64,000 nucleotides of DNA from Ulva prolifera (taxonomy: Eukaryota > Chlorophyta > Ulvophyceae > Ulvales > Ulvaceae). The notes beneath the pieces were generated by a model that was given only the letters and a program-made list of their open reading frames with translations, made no database searches and was not told the DNA's origin. Numbering within the stretch: position 1 is the first letter of the stretch; each line of letters starts with the position of its first letter. The translations under genes were made by a program, and so were the position numbers. Positions 31,252 to 45,200 of the stretch are shown here, one piece after another. The stretch lies in assembly GCA_023078555.1 (NCBI GenBank), contig CM041197.1, forward strand, positions 11,009,257 to 11,073,256, read 5' to 3'.

Positions 31252-31598
31252 GAGAAAAGAGTGAACGGAAGAAGACAAACACCAGAAACGAATATTATCC
31301 GAATCAACAGCAACACATACACACACGATCACACCACAATCGCGCCCACACCTCAGTCCGGTAGGATCGCCTGAAGCTGCATGCATGCGTCTTCAGGACT
31401 GCCTGCGCCCGCACTTGACGCAAGTTCACAGAACAGTGCACGGTTTGTGCGGACCAGCTCCATGGTATACGGCATGAAGTACATCGCACAAAGGTCAGCA
31501 ACCACCCTCTTTTGTAAAGCAGCCACAACACGCGGTGCCCGCAAGGCGTTTGCTGCGTCCACCTGCAGAGGATCGATCGATCCGAATACACATCCGGA
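31252..31598 (-). mobile_element. Second related retrotransposon 3' end, unit 2
   Basis: Equivalent of 5784-6130, with the 69-residue tail remnant at 31353-31562 ending AILPD. Confidence 0.5.
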
Positions 31599-32946
31599 AG
31601 CTAGTTGCCACAGGTCTACATTCCTGCTCGTGAAAACGGCGATATCCGCTACAATTCAAGCTTTCAGAATATTAACTGAGGGCTAGCAGCAGCATTTGGA
31701 CGCTGAACACTGAGGTGTGCTGGAATGTGGTTTCGCAGTGATGCATTTGATGCTCTCATGTGCGCGCTCAATCGAATCCACAGGGCATGAGCGTACTAGG
31801 TATCGATAAGTGTACAGTTGTGAATGCTTTCAGGTCTTCGTGTAATGATTTTTATCGCACTGCGTAGCCTGCCAATGCACCGGACGTCGGCACTGTGCTC
31901 TGCAGTTGAGGCTTGCTGCGGACATCGTCACTAGTATTTTGATGATTTAAACCATGACTGTCGAAGTCGAGACGTGCACCTGGGGTTTGCTGGCCTGTTG
32001 ACGGACTAGCGCGCTTCAGTTGTTGAGCTTCAGCGGACGTGTTTTACAAAGCTTCAGCGGACATGAGTGCCGACGCTCCTATAATTGACCAAGCCTGACC
32101 GACACCTATGAAAGATCACACGGGGGAGAAGCTTTGTCTACAGAAAGTGTAGCAGGCGTCTCCAGCTGAAAGGAGCGCTTGACGGTCGCGATCGCGATGG
32201 CCATGTGCCACAGCAGCAACGATCACCAGTTGCAATTTGCAACTTTCAGACGCATCACAGTTGTATGATAACATATTTCAGGGATCATTATACTCGAGAA
32301 CACAGGCACGGCCCGCTGGAGCAGTGCAGGCACACTGCCAGTACAGTACCGTACCATGACGTCCACTTCCTGCACTGCAAGTGCCACTGACCCAGCCGCA
32401 GTGTAAACGTCCGAAATGATGTGCATGTGCGAGGGCTGACAAGTTTCCTTTCGTCATCATGAACAAACTTTCACCTGGTATCTCACAAACTCACACATCG
32501 TGGGGTCCTCATGATGGTTGCTGATTACAATGCAGGGCATTACAAGGAACAGAATGACCTGTGAATATGCATTTAGAACATGATGCACTTCGTCCAACTC
32601 TGACACTGGCGACAAAATGCTGCTGTACAGCTTGAGGTGCTTGGCACACATGTGTGATCATGGACATCAGCATCGCGAGATGAATCAGCATCACCCTAGC
32701 CGCACTGGTGTAGCCTCACAATCAGACCACCAAGCAAACCATACTCAACACTCCTTCAGGCTGGGCTGCATGAGGCCACTCCAGGCTCTCCCCCACCCAA
32801 TCCACGCACGTGCGGCGCAGGCCCCGCGTCCGCGCTTCCGCACCCTGCACCCAGCCCGCATAGCGATGAGGGCATTTCAAGTACGGTGGATGAACCCGCG
32901 CACTGCAGCCGCCGACTTCCCATCACCTGATCAAAGCAGCTGACTA
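31599..32946 (+). promoter_or_regulatory. 5' flank of gene 2
   Basis: Uninterrupted flank as in unit 1. No TATA box or other motif recognised with confidence. Near 32659 GTGTGATCATGG replaces GTGTGAGCATTG of unit 1; the change lengthens the frame lying just before the start codon. Confidence 0.3.
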
Positions 32947-33262
32947 ATGCACGCCATGCCGCAGATGGCTGCAAAGCCAAGGTGCTCTGCTGCACACGTG
33001 GCTGCGGTGGCTTTCGCGGTGCTCCTCACAGCCGCCCCGGCCTGCGCCGATGTCCCATCCATCAGCTTGATCTCCGGCGGCGGCCGGGCGCCGGGGCGGC
33101 CGGCGCGCCCCTCGCGGCCGGCGCGGCCTTCACGCCCTGGGCGCCCCAATCCGGCCCCGGCGCCTGGTGGGAGCGATGCCATTGTGCCAGACCCTGCTAC
33201 ACCCGACATTGAGCCGCCCGCAGGCGCAACGCCTGAGGCGCCGCCGACAGACGTGCCAGGAG
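32947..33262 (+). CDS. Gene 2 exon 1: signal peptide and Pro/Arg linker
   Basis: Identical in layout to 7479-7794, with the full RPARPSRPARPSRPGRP stretch. Confidence 0.75.
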
Positions 33263-36200
33263 GTGTGAGGCTGCAACCTAGGCTCTCCAGGGTTAGCACA
33301 TGCATGGTGAGCCATGTAAAGTAAAGTAAATCTAAATTTACTGAGCCGTATCCTATTGGACATTGACAACTCCGAGATTACGGGACCACATATGCCGATG
33401 TAGCAACGTGCCTGCTACAGCCAGCAGCGGAGATCAGGTCGTGTCTCGCGAGAGACTGTCGGGAGTGCCCTAATCACCACCATGTACCTGATGTACTGGC
33501 GACCGGGGACACCTCAAGGACTGCCTTAATCACCACCGAATGCGTAGCCGAGAGCCAGTGTTAAATCAGGTGCAGGCCGAGCCGGTGCAGAGCCGTTTGA
33601 GTGTTCCTGGGTGCACGGCGGGCTAGGACGCAGTAGCCTGGGCAGTGAAGCTTCAGTCCCGAAACGCCTAAAGAATGCCACAGATTGCTCATGCATGTGC
33701 CCCTGTGCAGTGTGGTGGGGCGTGTCTGCCATTCACAGCAGGCTGATCTGCCATCAATGCATGTGAGTCCAGGATCCTCTGCCTCTTCCAGGATGTTTTG
33801 ACGGAGCTCACCGCCGGCATGCATGTACAGAAGAGGGGGACCTGAGGCTGGTGGGGAGGGTCAACATCAACGGCTTTGCCACGGGAGCGGTCCAGGTCTT
33901 CCAAAATGGTGCCTACGGCGCAGTCTGCATTGAAGGTTTTGACGCAGCGGCCGCACATGTCGCGTGCCGGCAGCTGGGCTTCGTCGGCGGCACCAACATC
34001 CCGCTGGCCATCAGGGGTAACTTTATCGGTGGCAGTGGGCAGCGGCGCTCTCGTATCGAGGTCGGCGCCTCCTCTATGTAAGAATGATGAACTGTCTCAC
34101 GTCACAGGCAGCGCTATGCCACAGGCTGCTTTGCAGCGTCGCAGTGGTGGCTGGTGGCACGTGTTATGTTGTATATCTGAGTGCCGTAGACAGTGCCGTT
34201 GGCCTGGCTATGTTAATTCATGCAAGTGTGGAAATCATGCATGTGTGCTTGAGCTGGTATTGTGTGATTTTTAGTGTGTATGTCAAACAGTATGTCAAAC
34301 TGCAGCCTGGGCGAATTGGTCGAAGCCCGCCGCTGTAGCTGGCTTAAAAGTTCCGCGTCAGGACAGCCACTTGGAATTTGTTTTGTTCGGAAGCTATATA
34401 TGTGGCATGTTTCCGAAATTTCCAGAATATTTGGCTGCTGCGCCTTTCACCAGCAAGGCTGCGGTGCACGACAGCAATGACTGCAAATCATGGTGCCTCC
34501 ATTGAGACAGTATAGCTGCATGCAGTCCTTCCTGGCTCCCATGGTGCTGGAGAACCTGGCGTGCACGGGCACTGAGGAGCGCCTCGTGGACTGTCCCGGG
34601 TCCCGAGACCCTCTCGACTATGGCTTTGACCCCGACTATGTCTATACATACTACGGCCCCACCAATGGCTGCGACCCCCTCGCTCCAACGTACGCCTTTG
34701 TGGCCTGTGGCACTGAGACTGGTCCAGGTGCGGCACCCTGCTGCTCGAGGTCAAGATGTGCGCACATGCATTACGCAGCGGCTCCATGCGGGATGTGGCC
34801 CAACTGAAGCTGCTCTCTGTCCTAGTGGGTGGGTGCATGGACTCTCTGTCGAGGGTTGAACTCACAATGATATCATATCGCAGGGCTTCGGCTCTGTTAC
34901 ATGTGGCTTCAGGTGACCTGAAGATGCGCAGCACACACTGCCAATCAGCCACTGTCTTAAGCTCAATTGCCACTGTGTATGTATGCAAGCTGTGTATGTA
35001 CTGGCCGCCACGTTCGATTGCCTGGCGCAGAATAGCTCCGCACACAAGCACATCTTCTGCCGAGTCGTGTCTGAACGTGAAGGGCTATCACCCCTGCAGC
35101 CACAACCATGCATGCGTAAGGGCCATGCGTGGCGCGATGTCATATTGCACCTTGAGATCCGCATGCCAGAGCAGATCTCTCACGTTGAACTTCGGTGTAC
35201 ACACAAACAAAAATGCAACACCATGTGCGCCTAGCCGAACATACTGTAGTATACTAGTATAGTATACTAGTATTCAGACAGGGGGTCATGCACTCCCGCA
35301 AAAGGGTGGGACCAGTAAGGGCACGCAAAGTCGATCGCGAATTTGACGGAATGGGCAAGCTTTTGACTATAGCGTATGTCTATTGAACAAGTTATGAGGT
35401 CTACCTCGTTCGATTGCGGAAATCGGCCCGTGTCCGCTGAAAAGGCTTCTTGGTTTGGGGAGAATCGTCTGTTGGCTGGCGCGGCTCCCCAATCCTCCCC
35501 AATCGTTTGGCCGCTTGCCCAATCCTTCCCAACCCACCTCTGTGTAGGCTATGAATACATTTAGGATCCCTTGGGGGGTCCCGCATATTTCTGTGGCGCC
35601 TTCAGGTGCTCCTAGTGTGCCATTTTGACCTGAAGTCCGACCATCATGCCACTATGTCCCGGAACTCAATGTGCGTTCACCTGTGTGATACCATATCAAG
35701 GCATGAAATACGCAGTTTACTTCAGCATACATTTTGCCCCGTTGAAGCACATCTCAGCTGTGCCGCACAGCTGTGCGGCATGCATGGTTTGTTGTCTTTC
35801 ACCACCGCAGCACTCTGCTCATTCAGGTCGGAGCTCGTTAATTCAGCTACTTGCATTCATAGCTATGAGTTGCAATTCTGCGGACTGTATGATCGCAACA
35901 TAGCATCACTATCACTGCCAATGAGGAGCCTGGATGGCAACCATATATCACATGCGGCTGTGTCAAGCTTACAATGCTGCCAATCGACACTATCTGATAT
36001 AACGGGAACAATCAACCGCGCCATATGCACGTGTTGGGCGCTTGTATTCTCGAAGGTGTCACATCCATTGAGCTGATGCCTCTGTGATCAGGCAGCTGCA
36101 GTACATTGTTGCCCAGAGTGGATGTGCACTGGATTCATGGCTGACCGAAGCAGGTTAGCAGACTACCAAACTAGCTGTCTCTTCGGTATCCTGTGGATAT

Positions 36201-39200
36201 CAATTGGAAAGAAACGATGGTGGTTCTGAGCACATGCACAGTTGCAATGTGAAGGCCTCCGTGCAGATGCAGAGCTGAAAACAATTCGCAGATCGTGCAG
36301 CTGATGAGTCAATGCTTACGCCGTTGAATTTCTTGACTGTCTCATCGTTGTATCGTGGGAGGTGGTGAGCAGACTTGGTGAGTCTCTGGCAACATGTGCA
36401 TTTTCAGTGTACATGCACTATGTGTGTCCAGTCTTTTGCAAGGGCGCAACATGAAAGTGAAGCATGTTTCAGCTGATAACTCTCCGGCGAAATGGTGGAA
36501 TGGTTTTATGTGTCGCAGTTATGTCGCTTTGCAAAATGATCATCGCATTCCGCTCTCACCAATGCGCAGTACATCAACCCAACCTGCCAACATGCGCTAC
36601 TAGTAAAACTGCCATATGTTAACGCATGAACCTGTCGCATATTAATCTGGCATTACAATTGCTGGTGCATTCGTGCGCAGGCGCTTGGCATCTCACGGGA
36701 TCACGTTGTTAAGTGGTGTATGCCATACGTTCCGCATACATTCAACACACTATCGTTCAACAGCTTACGGCCAGATGACCACTATCCGGCGATGGTGAGA
36801 CAAGTTCACGGCAGCCCAACGTCAATACACATGGTGAGGGCACCCACACATAACGAGAATTTTCCAAGCACCAACAGAAGAAACAAAACAGTATCTTGTA
36901 TGTTTTTTTTTATGCTCTCCGTGCACTGGACATGATGCCGCACGATTGGGGAACAAATAAGCGCGATTGGGGAGATTCGTGTTTCTCGCTGAAATGGGTC
37001 CTCGTGTTGGGGACGCTCCCGAACGCTGGGGTCGTCCTCCTCGAGTGGCCAAACGACAAAGACAACACTCGAAAGCTTCCCCAATTTGCCAAATATGCTG
37101 TCGATTTGGCGCGCCCTTACTGGTCCCACCCTTCAGCGGGAGTGCATGACCCCCTATTCAGACGCAGACACTGTTCGTAGCGACCTACAGTCAGCAACCT
37201 ACAGTCACCTGTAGCAACGCATCTGCTGCATTTCATATCCCATCCAATCTGGTGATCTTCGTGACCACGTTGCAAGCTCAGTGAAGGACAATGAAGGGGG
37301 GGAGACAACTCTCATATGTGATGCATGCCTGCGATGCCATCTCGTCGCACGCATGGAGCGTGCCTGCAAGGTTCCACCAGAAGAAAGTGCAGGGATTGCC
37401 GTTGCGGTATCGTCCAGGTACATTCATAGCATGCTTCTAACATCTTGCAGATGCGGGCGACCTGCGGCTGACCCGAGGCCTGACCTCCGAGGACGGCAAC
37501 TCGCAGTTTGGGCGGCTTGAGGTCTTCAACGAAGGCGGCTGGGGCACCGTCTGCGACCGCCGCACCGGCAGAAACTTTGACAGGAATCAGGGTCTCGCAG
37601 CGTTCTCTGACGAGTCGGTTGATGTCGCCTGCCAGCAGCTCGGCTTCGCTCAGGGCTCCAAGACCCAGCTTTCCGTGCGCCCCTGAGCCATTTTCCTGCT
37701 GACCATACCTGATTGACAACCAGCCTGTTCAGTGTCTGCTAGCTGAGCCGCGGTGCATGCCCAGGCGCCCTGTCTGCTCACTCGCGTGCTGCATGCCGTT
37801 GGCAGTGTGTGTTGATGGCGGTGGCGCGCATGGCATGCATACACACATACATGGATTCCTAGGAACGGCCCCCAATACCCGGCCTCTATCCTTTGTAGCT
37901 ACATATACACAACATTCAGTTACACATGCTTTGTTCGAGTAGACACTCTGCTGGCGCCTGCCAACCAAATCGGACAGTGCACCATGCATTGTGAGTGCTA
38001 GTAAAAGCACACAATATGCGCATGACTCAGTTCGTAGTCTCAAGAGAAGTGCATATGCAGCTGGCGGAATTCCTGTCGCATGCCGCATCTTGCACCTTTT
38101 CTGCCTCGTGAATGACACTGTTGTTGCTGAATTCATTTGCTACTTCTGTCACTAGCCGGCCTGACAAGAGGATGTAGTGATTGAGTGTAGTGAGCATCCG
38201 TTGTTATTGACATGCGAAGCTAACTGACTTCACTGCAGCAGCAAGCCACAAGTCGCAACAACTTGATGCTGCGATACGCGATACCTGGATGAACGTGCAA
38301 GTTGTACTCCTGCCGGGATATGATCGTGGAAAAGTTGGTCAACTGCACTCAACGTTGCATTTTTTTCAAGAGTACTCTCGAAAACACGTGTGCCTGGGTG
38401 AGTTTCTTGCTGGGAAGCCTTTCTGTCTCATGCTTTGGGTGGGCATGCAGCAGACGACCATATCGCTGGACGACAGGCGAGTGCCGACATGGCTCGCCGG
38501 CGCGGCCTGTTCCGGCACCGAGGCGTCCCTCACCGACTGCCCAGGCGTTGCCTTCGGTAACAACACCCAGGCCTGTGGACCTGGTAACTTGCTGGCAATT
38601 TCGTGCTTCAACAACGCTAACTCTGGTGGTATGTCGATGTCTCTTCCACTGCTTCACCATCGACTGGGCTGTTTTTTTTTTCTTTCTTGCTGTCTCAAAC
38701 AAGTGCCGTATGACAGTGTGGCCCATCCAGATGGGGGCTAAATAAGCCCAGGAATTCTCAAACCAAACGGCTTCTGGTCCACAGACTAGTGTGCTGAGGT
38801 GTCAGCTCACGTGTTGGCCATGCTGCGATACCTGAGTACTCCTGCGATGGCAACTCCTTTCCTGTGGCCACAGGGGCATAAACTAAGCGACCTGGATTGT
38901 GTTCGACACAGAAGTTCCTGGGGCTGTGCAGGCAGAGACGGCGAGCTGCGCCTTGTGCAAGGTGGCGCGGGCGCAGGCTATGAGTACGGCCGCCTCGAGA
39001 TATTCCTGCGGGGCTTCTGGAGCACCATCTGCGACACGGACGGCTTCACCCCGGACTCGGCACAAGTGGCCTGCAGCATTCTCGGCTTTGACGGCGGCTC
39101 GTCCATCCAGTTCAGGCAGCCATATTCCAGCTTCCAGGCTGAGAACCAGGTAGGGAGTTCAGTATCATTGTCTTCCTGATTGTATTTGCATTGTTGCTGT

Positions 39201-42200
39201 AGACAAGGGCAATTCCGAAGGGTTTGCCTTGCCGTGGTGCCCAAGCATATTGCAGTGCACTGCACCGTACTGCTGGCATCTGCGTGTGTTGCTTGGCTGA
39301 TACAGGTGTAGCGCACTCGATCATGAGAATGTGTCTGCAGGTGCTGGTCGCCAGCCTGCCGGTGGGGCTGGCCTCGGTGGACTGCAACGGCGCCGAGACG
39401 TCCCTCCTGGACTGCACCTCCAGCCAGAACGACCTACAGCAATGCGGCATTCCTGACACCAACCTCACAGATGCCACAGTCCTGACCTGCGCAAACACTG
39501 CAGACAGTGCGCTCTCCTGCATGTCAGCCCAGAAACCCGGGTAGCCAAGGCTTTCCGACCCCTGCTGCCTTGTGTTGCGCTACAATCTGTGTCGTGGCAT
39601 ATGCATTTTTTTCCTTGCTGCCCAACACATTTGAACAAACAATGTCTTGGCTTGACTTCAGAGCGCCCCTGCCAAGAAGACAAAGACCACTCAATGAAGC
39701 AGTGGTGTGCGGCATATGCCAAATAGTTGGTCTTAATGCTCCGATCTCCCACGGCTGCAATATGCATGCTAGGCCGTGGAGTATGCATTCAGGCATGTCT
39801 CTGCATAATCAGATCGGCGCTGGGCTCTGGCCTTCCAATTACTCCATTTGTTGTCTTCTCGTGATGTGAACGAGCTATCCAGGTTGCGACAAGACACCCC
39901 CAATGGAGGAGGGCTCGGTCCGCCTGCGCGGCGGCTTCGGCACGCCCTGCGACCCCGTGCACACCGGCTTCGTCGAGGTCTTCCACTTTGATGAATGGGG
40001 CGCCATCTGCGAAGGCGATGACAGAACGGACCGGCTCGCTGCGGATGTCATCTGCCGCCAGCTCGGTTTCCCCCACGGCACGCTTGTTGACCCCCTGTCC
40101 AATCCGGCTGACCGCGAAACCACGCCGAATGAGTACGGCGGTTACGATTACTCGCCATACATTCCCGATGAGGAGGAAGCTTCGGAGGATCAGGAGCGCT
40201 TCTGGCTTAACCGGGTGCAGTGCCGGGGACCCGAGGAGAGGCTGCTTGAGTGCAACCTCGGCCAGGGCTTCCGCACAAACAATGGGGGCTGCACAGGGAA
40301 CAGGGTGGTGCGGCTGACGGTGGCATGCCGCACGTTCCCCGTGACCGAGGCCCTCGAGGACGTCACCACCCCGGGAGCAGGTGCGGTGTCGCTATCTCTG
40401 CAATGACCTGCGGTTGTCTCAGGCTGCTGCCGAGGTGCCGACCTGCTGCCTCTGTATGTAGTGGGTTGACGGTGTAGCAGGGATCCAGACGCGTATACTA
40501 TATCAGCGTGTGCCCCGCTTGGGATGCCGCCGGTTCCAATTGCCGTAGATGTTCTGGGATTCGGCCGAGGCTTTGGCATCAGCCTGATATTGTTGATAAG
40601 TGATCCACCTAATAGACTGGACAGCCACCCTGCCAGCGTAAACAGCCGAAAATAACATGCCCAACGAAAAGATTTATGCCCGTCCGCCGTGTCTACGTAT
40701 ACGTATACAAACGTCTACGTCTACGTATACGTCTACAACCAATGTGTGGTGACCACAGTGACTTTGCAGAGGACGGTGACGTAAGGCTAGTCGATGAGGT
40801 GTCCGTTTCCAACTGGAAGGTTGGCCGCCTCGAGGTCTTCTTCGAGGGCTCCTGGAGCCAGGTGTGTGCCCGGGAGTTTGACGGGCCCAATGCAGACGTC
40901 GCCTGCCGCCAGCTCGGCTTCGGCGCCGGCTCGGTCGGACCGAACCGCGCCAACGGCGCTCCGGCAATATCCGACCGCCTGGTCTTCCCGGTGGTGGCAC
41001 TGACAACGCCTGGCTGTAATGGCACCGAGGACTCGCTTCTGGACTGTGGCCCCTTCACCGGCTTCATCTCGCGCTTTACTGATCGTGACTGTTTCGGTGA
41101 CAATAACCCCGGGCTCACGCTGGCCTGCGTCGCCACGCCTGAAGAAGGTGTGCAACTTCATCATATGCCTGTGGTCTGTAGCTGGACACCTGGAAATGAT
41201 ACGCCTTGTTATTAATCTACATTCCATGCATCGTACGGGCAGAGATGCCTCCACTGTATGAACCATCTGCTCACATCATGAGGGCTGTGACATCGTCTGT
41301 TGGCAACCTGTCTGTTGGCAACCTGTACGGACGGGTCATCCTCGTATTCTGGGGTATATCAGCGTCTGTTTGTCTGAGTTGCAGCTTACCCCTTCAATGC
41401 TAGGCTTTGAAGGGTGAAGCTTCTGAATGATCGAAAATCAAATGATTTTTGGAGTGTACGAGGCAAAAGCCCTGCCTGCAGGGGAGGAGCGAGCTCTGCG
41501 GCTGACGGACGGCGGGGACGGCGGCGCCACCTCCGAAGGCCGCGGTATCCTCGAGATCTTCCATGCTGGCGCCTGGGGCACCTTCTGCGAGGGCGAGGGC
41601 TTTGGGCCGTATGACTACGGCCCAGCTCTGACCGAGGTGCGTGTGCGCGTGCAGAATCTCTAGCTCTAGCTCAACTATCTGTATCCATGCAGTCCTACTA
41701 GTTGTACCCCTGTAGCCCTACTAGTAGTGCCACTGTACGTCTAAGTGGGTGGTCGCGCATATTAGAGCCATAATTATGACATGACCGCCACATAAGCCCG
41801 CGCATAAATCCGCACTTATCCCCTTACCCATTCGAGGCATCTTTATGCGCGGGCACCGCGTGTTTATGAGCCCGGGTCGGGGGATCGGCGATACTCTGCT
41901 TTGGTAGGTGGGCTGTGTGTACCGTCAAAGACGCTATTCCCCGCAGTGCATCTCGCACGCTGTTTCATTGTGTCAACGAGACAGAAGAGTTTGATCTGCG
42001 CCGCCGCCGTGACGCAATCTCGTGGCCAGCAGAGCTACACAGAAGTCGTGCGTTTGCCATGCCCACCAGAATGGCCACTCGTGGCGAATCTGAAGGCGCA
42101 TGGCAAACGAACGACCTCTGCGTAGCGCTGCTCACGGCACGTGAGTACGCCTCCGCACAGTGACAGCAGTTTCTTATTCAAACGATGTTAATCGCAGAAC

Positions 42201-45200
42201 ATTGACTGGGCTGCCTGCAGTCGCCGGCCATGCAAGCGGCTGGTACGACCCAGACACAAGCTATGTCGGCATGCAACTTCACAAAGTCAACTTCAAGTGA
42301 GTGGCGTCTGTGCAGTTATCAGTGAGTTATGTATAAAGCGACTGTGGCTCTTGTTCAGTACAACGTGGGATATCTTAGAGATAAATGCAGCTCGTGCAGT
42401 TGTGTGTCTCTTACCTTGCTTCATGAGAAGAGCACCCGATCTGCAATATTCCAAGACTACGTACTGCACTACAAATCAATAGAAGGCACGCCATGACACA
42501 GTAGGGGCCAAGCATAGGTACAGCGTAGCTAGGCGGGTCTGTTTGCGTGACCTTGTTCAACCGATGGACATCCATCATATTGTCTCGCAGAAACATACAG
42601 CGTGCCTGTTGATCCTGCAACATGATGTGTCTTGTTAGGAGGCATGGCGTGATCACGGCGTACGTTGGTCTGCACGTCCAATCGTTCGGGGATCCCTGTA
42701 GCCATGTGACGACAGTACCGCGGGGCCCGCGAAACCCGTGGCGCACCTGTGGCGACAGGGCACCGCCGCTGCAAGGTGCCGCTAGTACCGCGGGGCCCGC
42801 GGAACTCGTGGCACTCTTGTGGCGACAGGGCACCGCCGCTGCAAGGTGCCGCTAGTACCGCGGGGCCCGCGGAACTCGTGGCACTCTTGTGGCAACAGGG
42901 CACCGCCGCTGCAAGGTGTCACTAGTGCCGCGGCGCCCGCGGAACTCGTAACAGCCCTGTCGCAACATCGAAGGCAGCGCGTGCCTTTCGCCACGAGGCC
43001 CCAACACAGTGTTGGAAATCGCAGCTGCATCCACGGTGACGCAATTCTGGAGCTGCGAAAAAGAAATCGAACATCAAGCATCTAATGTATGGCAAGCGGC
43101 AAAGACCATTCAACACACGCACACGGCGACGACATGGACATGGCTGAGTATCGCACCATCCCGATCCATCAGAGACTTGAAACACAATTACTGTGGTGTG
43201 TGCGCTTTGCCAACATAGTTTACCGTTGATCATGTCGTCGACCTGCGAACCATCGCGTTGTCAACAACGCAAATCGCGGCGCCAGTGCACCGCAACTGCT
43301 TTCACTGGATACACTGTACAGCGGATACCTACCACATGTCCTTCATATGCGGACGTGGGGTTTTCACGAGCGTCAACAACGATGACATGCCAACAACAGT
43401 GCATCGACCTTGCTACTCCGTACACCTGTGTGGCCATGGAGCTGTTCCAGACAAGCACCATATCATTTAATCTGCTACACTGCATGCTTGTCTAAGTGGT
43501 TGCGTTGGAAGGAGAGAGGCTTGGGAAATTGCACTGAATGGCAACTATGTCGTACGGCAACGTGCTTCTGGCGACCAAGCGCCACTGCTGCGACGGAGCA
43601 ATCAGCAGCTGATGTAAGGATAACAAATTTCAGCATTTAACTTGCAATGCCGCAGAGGCGTCATGTCACACGGACCAGTGTTGAGCGTCGTCAAAACGAC
43701 AGCCCCTGTATCAGACACCTGTAAACGGCCAAAAGGCCCACCACACTGCACTTCAGCTAGAAGAAACCATACCATGAACATAATTTGGAGATCTTAGACT
43801 GCCCGCTGGCTGGGCAGCGGTCGGACTTTCTTGTGATTGTGAGAAGCTAACAAAAGCACGTCGGCCTAAACGGGATGGAATCACAGACTAAATGCCGTAA
43901 GCGGTAACCATTACAATCAATGCCATCAGGACAAGTATTCGTGTCTGCGAAGCGCCCACTTCTGTCGAACATTTGCAGCGAACGTTTCAGTACGCCGCGG
44001 GAACATGTGGTGCCTACCGCATTCGCCAGCACCTCATCGCTCAAGATGGTGGGTCAAGCAATGAAGTATCAACGCGTGTTTCACAACCTTTACTGGCAAC
44101 AAAGCTAGCGGGCGGTGATCGCGCCTCGCCCAGGCTACTGTTGCATGGGGACATTCGACGCCACGGCAACATGCATGAGGCCCGCCCGAGCTGGTGGTTT
44201 GGACAACCGACAGAACGCAGAACCGGTGCTGCATCCAGACCATCGTAGATACTTCAACAGTTCAGTGGAAATATCTTCTGATATTTGCGCAAGGTTGGAA
44301 CAGGCAATCATGCAGCGTTGCAGGCAACAGTGCACGAGTTCGAAGCATTGGACTATGCGCCGCTTTCAGACATTGCTAAGTGCATGCGTGATGTGATCGT
44401 GTCAACTGTATCGTATGTTCTATGCGCTCGCGTACGGTGTCTGTGTGGCGTACAGTATGAGTTTCTATTGTTTGAAGACGGGCCTCCCGTCCGTGCATCT
44501 TACGCATAATTACGGTGACTGCACGTCGCTGGCTGCATCCAAGCTTTCTACAGGTACTTTACAGTAGCTCCTATGTAAGGTTATGTCAAAACCGCTTTGC
44601 TCGGGGAAAGGCACAAACGGTTTGGTGTGCGTGGCGTGATCGTAGTGAATGTCATTCCACATGAGCTATAGCCTCACTGTCTCGATGCCAAATTTACAAT
44701 ATGCCTCCTACAGCATGAAAATGGGATCGTGATGATATGTTGCAGCGGTGCTAGATGACCTCCTACTGTACCTGCCCAAGCGGTGTGTGCAGCTCATTGC
44801 AGTGGCATAATTTCTCGTGGATGCTTGCACATTCATTCACAGTGCACGGCGTCGCCATCTTTGTGTAAGGATTACTGCGTTGGCCGTGGAAACACACGAT
44901 AACACACCTCAAAGTCCAATAGGATTCGGCTCAGTAAATTTAGATTTACTTACTTTACACCTCGGCCAACACACAGCTCCGTATAACGAGCAACCAAGCA
45001 CGATAGACATAATACATGTACAGGGCGAGCTGCCACCTTAACTTAAACATGCACGCAGGATCTAGGCTCTCGCAGGATGCAGGAGTCACAGGAGCCTTGA
45101 TTGCCTGTGAAGCAGGGCATTTATTGGGTGCATGATCAGACGTGAAACAAACAGTACAAAGGAATACCATGCCAAGTCCTACTTCGATTAAGCTGCCATT